A DNA stretch of 64,000 nt from Agrobacterium tumefaciens str. B6 (GTDB lineage Bacteria > Pseudomonadota > Alphaproteobacteria > Rhizobiales > Rhizobiaceae), in assembly GCF_001541315.1 (NCBI RefSeq), contig NZ_LMVK01000012.1, positions 434,001-498,000 of the forward strand, read 5' to 3'. Position 1 is the first letter of the stretch, and each line of letters begins with the position of its first letter. Made by a program: the position numbers and the translations under genes. Positions 28,610 through 35,848 of this stretch are shown here, one piece after another. The notes under the pieces are model-generated. The model worked only from the letters and a program-made list of their open reading frames with translations, was not told the DNA's origin and searched no databases.

Positions 28610-29980
28610 ATGACGGCGAGAGTTCTGGTTGTTGACGATATTCCTGCCAATGTGAAGCTTCTCGAAGCGCGTCTTGTGGCGGAATATTTCGATGTCGTCA
28701 CTGCCGAGGATGGTTTCAAGGCGCTGGCTATCTGCGACGAGGAGCAGGTCGATATCATCCTGCTCGATATCATGATGCCGGGCATGGACGGGTTCGAGGT
28801 CTGCGAAAGGCTGAAGGCCAATCCGAATACGGCGCATATTCCGGTCGTGATGGTCACCGCACTCGATCAGCCGTCGGATCGCGTGCGCGGCCTCAAAGCC
28901 GGCGCCGACGATTTTCTGACCAAACCGGTCAACGACCTGCAGCTGATCGCCCGCGTCAAAAGCCTGGTCCGCCTCAAGGCCGTCAGCGATGAGCTGCGGC
29001 TGCGCGCCGAGACCGCACGGCAGATCGGCATCGAGGAGATGCTGCGCAGCGATGGCCTGATGCAGACGCCCGGCCGCGTATTGGTGGCGGACGGCCGCGC
29101 CAGCTCGCAGGAACGTATCGTCCGGGCGCTCAAGCCGATTGCAGAGGTCGATGCTGTCACGGAGCCGCAGGCGGCGCTGCTCAAGGCGGCGAGCAATCCC
29201 TTCGAACTCGTCATCGTCAATTCCAATTTCGAGGACTACGATCCGCTGCGGCTGTGCTCGCAGCTTCGCTCGCTGGAACGCACCCGTTTCCTGCCGCTGC
29301 TTCTGGTGGCGGAGCAGGGGGCGGATGAGATGGTGGCGCGCGCGCTCGATCTCGGCGTGAACGATTATATTCTCCGCCCGATCGATCCGAACGAACTCGT
29401 CGCCCGCTCGCTGACGCAGATCAGGCGCAAGCGTTATAACGAGCATCTGCGGCTCAATCTCCAGCACACGATGGAACTTGCCATTGTCGACGGGCTGACT
29501 GGCCTCAACAATCGCCGCTACCTCGACAACCACCTGAAGATACTGTTCGACCGCGCCGCCGTTCGCGGCCGTCCGATCTCCATCTGCATGACCGATATAG
29601 ACCGCTTCAAGCTGGTCAACGATACCTATGGCCATGATGTCGGCGATGAGGTGCTGCGGGAGTTTGCGGCACGCATCCGCAGCACGGTGCGCGGTGCGGA
29701 TCTTGCCTGCCGCTATGGCGGCGAGGAGTTCGTCGTCGTCATGCCCGATACGCCGATAGAGCTTGCGGCAAGTGTCGCCGAGCGCCTGAGGGCGATCGTG
29801 GAGGACAAGCCCTTTTATGTCCGTTCCATCGACCGGGAATTGAGCATTACCGCCTCTCTCGGCATAGCCACCAGCAGCGGCGCCTTCGGTGCGCCGGACG
29901 AAATCCTGAAACATGCGGACAAGGCGCTTTACGAGGCGAAACACGCCGGCCGCAACCGCGTCGTGGCGGCCGCCGCTTGA
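28610..29980 (+). CDS. pleD: response regulator diguanylate cyclase PleD
   Basis: Makes cyclic di-GMP when phosphorylated and helps control polar development and surface attachment. It is 456 residues with a receiver domain at 1-120 (phospho-acceptor Asp53), a second, degenerate receiver at about 150-285, and a GGDEF domain from about 290. The active site is GGEEF at 370-374, and an intact product-inhibition site RGAD lies at 361-364, five residues upstream. It forms an operon with divK. Confidence 0.96.
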   Translation: MTARVLVVDDIPANVKLLEARLVAEYFDVVTAEDGFKALAICDEEQVDIILLDIMMPGMDGFEVCERLKANPNTAHIPVVMVTALDQPSDRVRGLKAGADDFLTKPVNDLQLIARVKSLVRLKAVSDELRLRAETARQIGIEEMLRSDGLMQTPGRVLVADGRASSQERIVRALKPIAEVDAVTEPQAALLKAASNPFELVIVNSNFEDYDPLRLCSQLRSLERTRFLPLLLVAEQGADEMVARALDLGVNDYILRPIDPNELVARSLTQIRRKRYNEHLRLNLQHTMELAIVDGLTGLNNRRYLDNHLKILFDRAAVRGRPISICMTDIDRFKLVNDTYGHDVGDEVLREFAARIRSTVRGADLACRYGGEEFVVVMPDTPIELAASVAERLRAIVEDKPFYVRSIDRELSITASLGIATSSGAFGAPDEILKHADKALYEAKHAGRNRVVAAAA

Positions 29981-30826
29981 ACCGGCGGCGGCGGATTAAC
30001 TAAAAATATTCCGCAATCTCTCCGTCATGTCCCGGCGAAATATTCGCTCGGAAATCGGGCATGGACACCGCCAGACTGCAAGCCATTGACCTTGGATGTA
30101 TTTTATCGTTTTGCAATGAAAGGGTGCAGCTTAACGATATAAATAGAGTTCAAGTTGAAAAACACGTTGAATTCAATCTCTCCGGCAACTATAGTGTGCC
30201 AGCTTTGTATACTTAACCATGTTTCCCAGGTGATATGTCTCTGGCTTAAGAATTTCTTGATTTTTATTTTACTTCTGCGCACACTCACAATTGAGAATAA
30301 CAGTTCTTCCGGCGGTTTATCCGTCTTGCGATGATGAATGATTGCGGCTTAGCCGTCGCGATTTCGCTCGTCAGGGGCTGGTATTGCGTAGTTTGAATGC
30401 CCCATGATGCTCAGGTCCGCCGCATCTCCTGAATCGTGGGGTCGGTCGGCTGACGATGTCCGAATCGGTTCCTCGTGCCGTAATCACATCGTTGGCCGAC
30501 CGCCTTATTTCCGAAAATTGCCTGCTCTTGGTACACGCGTTGCAGCGTAGCGACTTGCGCAGTCGTCTTCCTTACGCGACGCGACGAGGTCGTCACGCGG
30601 CAGGGGCGGATGGCTGTAACCCCCAGCATACCCTCTGAACACATGAACGATTGCGGTGGTGAGTGGTGCGTCAGACCATGTGGTCGGACTCATCGATAAC
30701 CTGCGTCCACACGTTGCCAATGACTGCCCAATTTCCGCGGCGGCAGGAGGCAGGCCCCTTGTTTTCCCGTTGGGAAGCCTCTGGGCGCAAAGGGCTTGTG
30801 GCCGCTTCTTCCGCTGGGCACAAACA
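29981..30826. other. long gene-free region between pleD and rpmG
   Basis: I see no convincing coding sequence in these roughly 850 bases. The part from about 30080 to 30310 is clearly AT-rich compared with its surroundings. A 16-base-pair stem follows at 30443-30502, and a GACCA-TG-TGGTC palindrome at 30670-30681. Short open frames (such as 30103-30288 and 30411-30644 on the minus strand) have no ribosome-binding site or recognisable family. It may hold an unannotated RNA or a decayed gene. Confidence 0.6.
30443..30502 (+). other. long imperfect hairpin, candidate structured RNA
   Basis: CGGTCGGCTGACGATG (30443-30458) pairs along all 16 positions with CATCGTTGGCCGACCG (30487-30502) if two G-U pairs are allowed, enclosing a 28-base loop that itself contains CCGAATCGG. 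The wobble pairs work only in plus-strand RNA; on the minus strand they become A-C mismatches. Confidence 0.45.
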
Positions 30827-30854
30827 AAAAACGCGCCCATTGGGCGCGCTTTTT
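30826..30854 (-). terminator. intrinsic terminator of rpmG
   Basis: CGCGCCCA (30832-30839) pairs with TGGGCGCG (30841-30848), flanked by A-rich and T-rich runs on either side. On the minus strand the stem is followed by TTTTTT, 20 or so bases after the rpmG stop. It could also work in the plus direction. Confidence 0.85.
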
Positions 30855-30875
30855 GCCGGAGACCCGATCAAGAAA

Positions 30876-31043
30876 TTACTTGATCTTGGTTTCCTTGAAT
30901 TCAACGTGCTTGCGTACAACCGGGTCATACTTCGTCTTCGTCATCTTGTCCGTGAACGTACGGCTGTTCTTGGTGGTGACGTAGAAGGTACCGGTGTCGG
31001 CTGTCGACAGCAGCTTGATCTTGATTGTTGTAGCTTTCGCCAT
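30876..31043 (-). CDS. rpmG: 50S ribosomal protein L33
   Basis: A 55-residue ribosomal protein of the large subunit near the E site. The sequence [21 protein letters not shown] and [30 protein letters not shown] is typical. It lacks zinc-binding CxxC pairs, so it is the zinc-independent form. ATG 31043 was chosen over an open frame 7 codons longer because AGGACG lies just before it. It has its own promoter and a terminator on each side. Confidence 0.97.
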   Translation of the reverse strand: MAKATTIKIKLLSTADTGTFYVTTKNSRTFTDKMTKTKYDPVVRKHVEFKETKIK

Positions 31044-31066
31044 GGTCGTCCTGCCTTTAAACAAAA

Positions 31067-31087
31067 GAGAAGCCGCAGGCGCTTCTC
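31067..31087 (-). terminator. hairpin in the rpmG leader, terminator or attenuator
   Basis: GAGAAGC (31067-31073) pairs with GCTTCTC (31081-31087) around a 7-base loop, and on the minus strand is followed by TTTTGTTT. It lies between the MFS stop codon and the rpmG start, inside the predicted rpmG leader. It may end transcripts from the upstream operon, attenuate rpmG, or both. Confidence 0.5.
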
Positions 31088-31108
31088 ACCTCGGCTAAAT
31101 CTGGCGCG

Positions 31109-31136
31109 AAACTACGTATCGCGCCCGAAAAGTCAA
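31109..31136 (-). promoter_or_regulatory. rpmG promoter overlapping the MFS stop codon
   Basis: On the minus strand TTGACT (31136-31131), a 16-base spacer and TAGTTT (31114-31109). The -35 overlaps the TGA of the MFS gene (31133-31135). The predicted start near 31102 gives a leader of about 60 bases that includes a hairpin. Confidence 0.5.
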
Positions 31137-32308
31137 GCCTGTTTTGCCCGGAAAACAAAACGGAACCCATAAAGCACCACGTAAAGCCCGAAAAATACGG
31201 CGAGCGCCCAGGCGAAACCATCGGTGCCCGCAACATCCATGGAAATGCCGACGGCCTGTGGTCCTGCAATGGTACCCATGGCGTAACAGAAGATGAAGGC
31301 GGCATTGGCGGCCACGAGATCAGCGCCCTTGAGGCGCGAGCCGAGATGGGTGAGGCCGACGGTATACATGCCGGAGACGAGGCCACCCCAGAACAGCAGC
31401 AGCGCCGCCACCAGAAGCCAGCTTTCCACCAGAACCGGCAGCGCCAGCGTGCCGCAAACGCCCGCAAAGGCCATGAGGGCGAGCATGGTGCGCCGATCCT
31501 TCATCCGGTCGGAAAGCAGGCCGATCGGTATCTGGAAGACCATGTTGCCGATTCCCATGACGGTCAGCAGCAGCGCCGCCTGCGATTCGTTGAAGCCCTC
31601 ACGGGTGGCGTAGATGGGAAAGAGCGACAGGCCGCCTGCCTGCACCGAACCGAACACGAAAGCCGCGGCCGACGCCATCGGCACCAGCCAGACGTAGCGG
31701 ACGAAGTGGTGATTGGGCCGCTCGTCCAGCTCCGGGCTCTCGCCGCGCGCCATGAAGATGGGGATAGCGGCCAGAAGGATGATCGCCGCGCCGACGAGGA
31801 AGGGCAGGATGCCTTCGCTGCCGACGACGGAAAACAGCAATGGACCAACCGCGAAACCGACCGCAAGGCCGGTTGCGTAAATGCCGAGAACCATGCCGCG
31901 TTTTTTCGGCGGCGCGGTCATGTTGATCCAGTATTCGGAGAGAATGAACAGCGTCGTGGTCGCGCCATGGAAGACGATTCGCAGCGGAAACCACATCCAG
32001 AAGGCTTCGGCGAAATAAAAGCCGAGTGCGCTCAGCGCCGAAATCAGGACCGCGAGAAGCATGGTTCGTGCCACGCCAAAATCATGGGCGATCTTGCTGG
32101 TCACCGAGGCGGCCATCATCGCCGCGACACCCGCCATGGCCGAATTCACCCCGATCATGGTCGAGGAGATGCCGCGCTTCTCAAGGATGATCGACAGGAG
32201 CGGCAGGCCGAGACCGATGGCGACACCCACCGCACTGATGGCGGAAATGGCGGCGATCAGTGAGGGCCAGTGAATGGCGTCCGCTTCTTCGCATTTCATT
32301 TGTGACAT
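31133..32308 (-). CDS. major facilitator superfamily transporter
   Basis: An inner-membrane secondary transporter of 391 residues with about 12 transmembrane helices. The central MFS-type loop is visible (GLLSDRMKDRRTM in the second half), and the first half has MTAPPKKRGMVLGIYATGLAVGFAVGP. It resembles the YcaD-type branch. The substrate cannot be read from the sequence. It is the last gene of the topA-rnr-DUF983-nudix-MFS series, 8 bases after the nudix gene. Confidence 0.88.
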   Translation of the reverse strand: MSQMKCEEADAIHWPSLIAAISAISAVGVAIGLGLPLLSIILEKRGISSTMIGVNSAMAGVAAMMAASVTSKIAHDFGVARTMLLAVLISALSALGFYFAEAFWMWFPLRIVFHGATTTLFILSEYWINMTAPPKKRGMVLGIYATGLAVGFAVGPLLFSVVGSEGILPFLVGAAIILLAAIPIFMARGESPELDERPNHHFVRYVWLVPMASAAAFVFGSVQAGGLSLFPIYATREGFNESQAALLLTVMGIGNMVFQIPIGLLSDRMKDRRTMLALMAFAGVCGTLALPVLVESWLLVAALLLFWGGLVSGMYTVGLTHLGSRLKGADLVAANAAFIFCYAMGTIAGPQAVGISMDVAGTDGFAWALAVFFGLYVVLYGFRFVFRAKQA

Positions 32309-32316
32309 GACGGCCT

Positions 32317-33003
32317 TTATACAAAGTCTCGAATGAACCGGCCGTGGCGCGTGATATAGAGCCGCGCGGGGCTTTCAAAGGGCAGTGAGGGATCACCTAT
32401 CATGAGTTTTGTGACATCTTCGAGAACCGTACGTGTGATTTTGGGCATGTTCAGACTGGAAAGGTCTGTCATGTCAAGCCATTGCACGTTGGAGAGCTCG
32501 TCGGAATCACGGGTGAGCCTGACATCGAGCCCCAACTCATCGGCATAACAGCAGAAGAATCGCGTGTCGTAGCGCCGCACATTACCGGGTGGGGTGATGG
32601 CGCGGGCAACATATCGGAAACGGGAGAGATCAGGACCTTCGGCACCCATTCCGAGGTTCACGCCGGTTTCCTCGAAAAGCTCGCGCGCGGCGGCCAGCGC
32701 CAGAGCCCGTGCGCCAACGGCACTCAGGCGGCGCGCCGCCGAAGCGGTGAGGCTGTTGAGGACGGCAGGGTGCAGATCACCGGAAAAGGGCAGCGCATGG
32801 TCGCGCGGATCGCGTTTGCCGCCGGGAAAGACATAGGCACCCGGCATGAAGACGTGGGCGCTGCTGCGCTGGCCCATCAGGACCCTGGGTCCTGAGCCGG
32901 AACGGTCGAAGAGGATGATGGAGGCAGCGTCTCGCGGCCGCATGGGGGCGCTCACCGTTTCGGGGTCCCGGGAAAGCTCAGGCACGTGCAAGCTCCTGCT
33001 CAC
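32317..33003 (-). CDS. NUDIX hydrolase
   Basis: Hydrolyses a nucleoside diphosphate linked to another moiety; substrate unknown. It is 228 residues. The Nudix helix is recognisable as AAARELFEETGVNLG, and PGAYVFPGGKRDPRD supplies the Gly-rich start of the box; the insertion between these two parts is longer than the usual 23-residue box. The start lies 1 base after the DUF983 stop, indicating coupling. Related long nudix proteins include CoA pyrophosphatase-like and NUDT19-like enzymes. Confidence 0.85.
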   Translation of the reverse strand: MSRSLHVPELSRDPETVSAPMRPRDAASIILFDRSGSGPRVLMGQRSSAHVFMPGAYVFPGGKRDPRDHALPFSGDLHPAVLNSLTASAARRLSAVGARALALAAARELFEETGVNLGMGAEGPDLSRFRYVARAITPPGNVRRYDTRFFCCYADELGLDVRLTRDSDELSNVQWLDMTDLSSLNMPKITRTVLEDVTKLMIGDPSLPFESPARLYITRHGRFIRDFV

Positions 33004-33004
33004 G

Positions 33005-33448
33005 TCAGTGAGACGAGCCGTCTATCTGCACTTTTTGCTGTTTTCGATCAAAACCGTGCATTCGCAGCGCCCATTGCAGGCCGATGACGCCGCCCTTGAT
33101 CGGTTGCAGCGTCAAAAGTGCGGACAGAATGGTGATCGGCACCCAGATGGCGAAATGCGCCCACATGGGAATGTTGAGGACCATATCCGTCATCATGAAG
33201 CCGCCAACGGCGATATGACCGATGATGACGATGGAAATATAGGGCGGCAGGTCGTCCGAACGGTGATGATGCATTTCTTCGCCGCAGGCCGCGCAGGCGT
33301 CCACCGGCTTCAGCCAGGCCCGGAACAGGCGGCCGCTGCCGCAGGCCGGGCAACGATTGGCCATTCCCCGCATGATCGAGCGGCCAAGCGGCCGTTCCGC
33401 GCTATCGTCTTCGAAGGTGACCGTTTCCGAGCCCTGATGTGCACTCAT
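33005..33448 (-). CDS. DUF983 family zinc-ribbon membrane protein
   Basis: A 147-residue protein with two CxxC pairs near residues 33-60 (CPACGSGRLF and CAACGEEMHHH), probably a zinc ribbon, followed by two transmembrane helices (PYISIVIIGHIAVGGFM and FAIWVPITILSALLTL). DUF983 proteins are common in alphaproteobacteria, often next to rnr, and their function is unknown. ATG 33448 is chosen by family start; the frame opens 9 codons earlier. It is coupled to the downstream nudix gene. Confidence 0.87.
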   Translation of the reverse strand: MSAHQGSETVTFEDDSAERPLGRSIMRGMANRCPACGSGRLFRAWLKPVDACAACGEEMHHHRSDDLPPYISIVIIGHIAVGGFMMTDMVLNIPMWAHFAIWVPITILSALLTLQPIKGGVIGLQWALRMHGFDRKQQKVQIDGSSH

Positions 33449-33493
33449 CCTTAAGTCCTTCTCCCGTTCGTTCAACCGCCTGCAGCGGTCTTG

Positions 33494-35848
33494 TTATCGT
33501 CGCCTTCTCGGCGGACGTGTTCCAGGCTTGGCGGCAAGACGAGATGTCCGCCGGCCTGACTTGTGGAACGACCGCGAGCCGACCGGCATCTTGCGCCCCG
33601 GGCTCAGCATATCGAAACGCAGCGCACCTGCCAAAGGCACCGCTTCCGCAAGCCGCACCTGAACCGTATCGCCAAGCTGGTAGCCGAGGCCGGTCTTTTC
33701 CCCTGTCAGGGCCTGATGGGCCTCATCATAGAGGAAATAATCGGTTCCGAGTGTAGATATAGGAACAAAACCATCAGCGCCAAATTGCGGCAGCGCGACA
33801 AAAAGTCCCGCCTTGGTGACACCGCCGACGCGGCCCTCGAATTCTTCGCCCACCCGTTCAGACAGATGATGCGCGATGAGGCGGTTGATGGTGTCGCGCT
33901 CGGCGGCCATGGCGCGCCGCTCGAAGGTGGAGATTTCGGCGGCGATATCGTCCAGCGTCGCTTCTTCCTGCGGAGTGATGCCGCCTTCACCCAGTCCCAG
34001 AGAGCCCACCAGCGCGCGATGCACGATCAGGTCGGCATAACGGCGGATCGGCGAGGTGAAATGCGCGTATTTCATCAGGTTGAGGCCGAAGTGACCGATA
34101 TTCTCAGGACTGTAGATCGCCTGGCTCTGGCTGCGCAGCACCATCTCGTTGACCATGATCTGGTGCGGCGTGTCGAGTGCGCGAGCCAGAATGCCGTTGA
34201 AGGAATTGGCGCGCATGGCCGCTCCCTTGGCCATGGTAATGCCGATGGTACCAAGGAATTCGCGCAAAACCTCCTGCTTGGAAAGCGTGGGCGCATCGTG
34301 GATGCGATAGACCAGCGGCTGCTTTTTCTTTTCCAGCGTCTCGGCGGCGGCGACGTTCGCCTGGATCATCATTTCTTCGATCAGCTTATGCGCATCGAGG
34401 CGTTCGGGAATGACGACCTTGTCCACCGTACCATCAGGCCGAAGCAGGATCTTGCGCTCCGGCATGTCGAGTTCCAGCGGCTGGCGGCGGTCACGGCCGC
34501 GCTTCATCACCTCATAGGCATGCCACAGCGGCTTCAGGATAGGTTCCAGCAGCGTACCGGTCTTGTCGTCCGGCCTGCCGTCAATGGCTGCCTGTGCCTG
34601 TTGGTAGGAAAGCTTCGCCGCGCTCTTCATCATGATGCGGTGGAAGGTGTGGCCCGCCTTGCGGCCTTCCTTCGAAAAGGTCATCCGCACCGCAAGGGCA
34701 GGGCGGTCAACGCCTTCCTTCAGCGAGCAGAGATCGTTGGAAATGCGCTCCGGCAACATCGGCACGACGCGATCGGGGAAATAGACGGAATTGCCACGCT
34801 TCAGCGCCTCGCGGTCCAGCGGCGAACCGGGCCGCACATACCAGGAGACATCGGCAATGGCGACGGTGACGATGACGCCGTCAGGATTGTCGGGAGACGT
34901 GTCGGGCTCGGCATAGACCGCATCGTCATGATCCTTGGCGTCGGCCGGATCGATGGTTATGAGCGGCAGGTCGCGCCAGTCCTCGCGGTGCGACATGCTG
35001 GCTGCCTTGGCGGCATCCGCCTCGGCAAGAACGTTCGAGGGGAAGATATGCGGAATGCCGTGGGAATGGATCGCGATCATCGAGATCGCCTTTTCGGAGG
35101 CGACAGAGCCGATGACCGACAGAACCTTGGCGCGCGTCAGGCCATAACGACCGCTGTTGCGCGAGGTTTCCACCTCGATCAGATCGCCATCCTTTGCATC
35201 GCCGACGCCATCGGGGTCGATGACCATTTCCTCGCCGCGCCGGTCGATCGGCATAAGCCGTCCGCCGCCGCCCGCCGTCTCCTTGAATACGCCGAGCAGC
35301 GCGTTCTGGCGGCGGTCGATCAGCTTCACGACACGGGCCATATAGGCCGGGCCGGCGCTTTCCCTGGAGGGGAAGATCTTCGCCAGAATGCGGTCGCCGA
35401 GACCCGCTGCCGGGGCCTTCTTGCCGCGGTCCTGCGATGACTGGCGGATGAGAACGGCGGGGGCCGCCCCCTGATCCTCCGGCCATTCCGCCGGCCGGCC
35501 GATCAGTTCGCCGTCCTTGTCACGGGTGGTGATGTCGAGAACCGTCACAGGCGGCAGGCCGCCCGGGCGTGTCAGAGACTTGCGGCTCTTCTGGACCATG
35601 CCGTCGGTTTCAAGCTCCTTCAGCAGCGCCTTCAGGACCACGCGGTTTTCACCCTTCAGGCCGAAAGCCTTGGCGATTTCGCGTTTGGAGGCCTGCTGCG
35701 GGTGGTCGGCGATGAATTTCAGCAGCACATCGCGTGAAGGCACCTCGCCATGGATGATGCCTTCACCTTCATTCACACGCTTGCCGCGCCCGGTGCGTCC
35801 GAAACCGTCGCTGGCGGAACCCTGTCTCTGACGCGGCGCCTTGCTCAC
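33494..35848 (-). CDS. rnr: ribonuclease R
   Basis: A processive 3'-to-5' exoribonuclease that can degrade structured RNA. It is 784 residues: an N-terminal winged-helix region (KREIAKAFGLKGENRVVLKALL), cold-shock domains, the RNB catalytic domain with TIDPADAKDHDDAVYAE, and an S1 domain near residues 645-725 ending in a basic Arg/Lys-rich tail. It begins with GTG at 35848, overlapping the topA stop (GTGA), so the two are translationally coupled. Confidence 0.95.
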   Translation of the reverse strand: MSKAPRQRQGSASDGFGRTGRGKRVNEGEGIIHGEVPSRDVLLKFIADHPQQASKREIAKAFGLKGENRVVLKALLKELETDGMVQKSRKSLTRPGGLPPVTVLDITTRDKDGELIGRPAEWPEDQGAAPAVLIRQSSQDRGKKAPAAGLGDRILAKIFPSRESAGPAYMARVVKLIDRRQNALLGVFKETAGGGGRLMPIDRRGEEMVIDPDGVGDAKDGDLIEVETSRNSGRYGLTRAKVLSVIGSVASEKAISMIAIHSHGIPHIFPSNVLAEADAAKAASMSHREDWRDLPLITIDPADAKDHDDAVYAEPDTSPDNPDGVIVTVAIADVSWYVRPGSPLDREALKRGNSVYFPDRVVPMLPERISNDLCSLKEGVDRPALAVRMTFSKEGRKAGHTFHRIMMKSAAKLSYQQAQAAIDGRPDDKTGTLLEPILKPLWHAYEVMKRGRDRRQPLELDMPERKILLRPDGTVDKVVIPERLDAHKLIEEMMIQANVAAAETLEKKKQPLVYRIHDAPTLSKQEVLREFLGTIGITMAKGAAMRANSFNGILARALDTPHQIMVNEMVLRSQSQAIYSPENIGHFGLNLMKYAHFTSPIRRYADLIVHRALVGSLGLGEGGITPQEEATLDDIAAEISTFERRAMAAERDTINRLIAHHLSERVGEEFEGRVGGVTKAGLFVALPQFGADGFVPISTLGTDYFLYDEAHQALTGEKTGLGYQLGDTVQVRLAEAVPLAGALRFDMLSPGRKMPVGSRSFHKSGRRTSRLAAKPGTRPPRRRR

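Noticed and set aside
30103..30288. 61-codon minus-strand open frame in the AT-rich patch
   Set aside because: Basic and Ile-rich composition follows from AT-rich DNA; no start signal or family.
30411..30644. 77-codon minus-strand open frame in the pleD-rpmG gap
   Set aside because: No ribosome-binding site, no recognisable family, and it crosses the 16-pair hairpin; kept only as part of the gene-free region.
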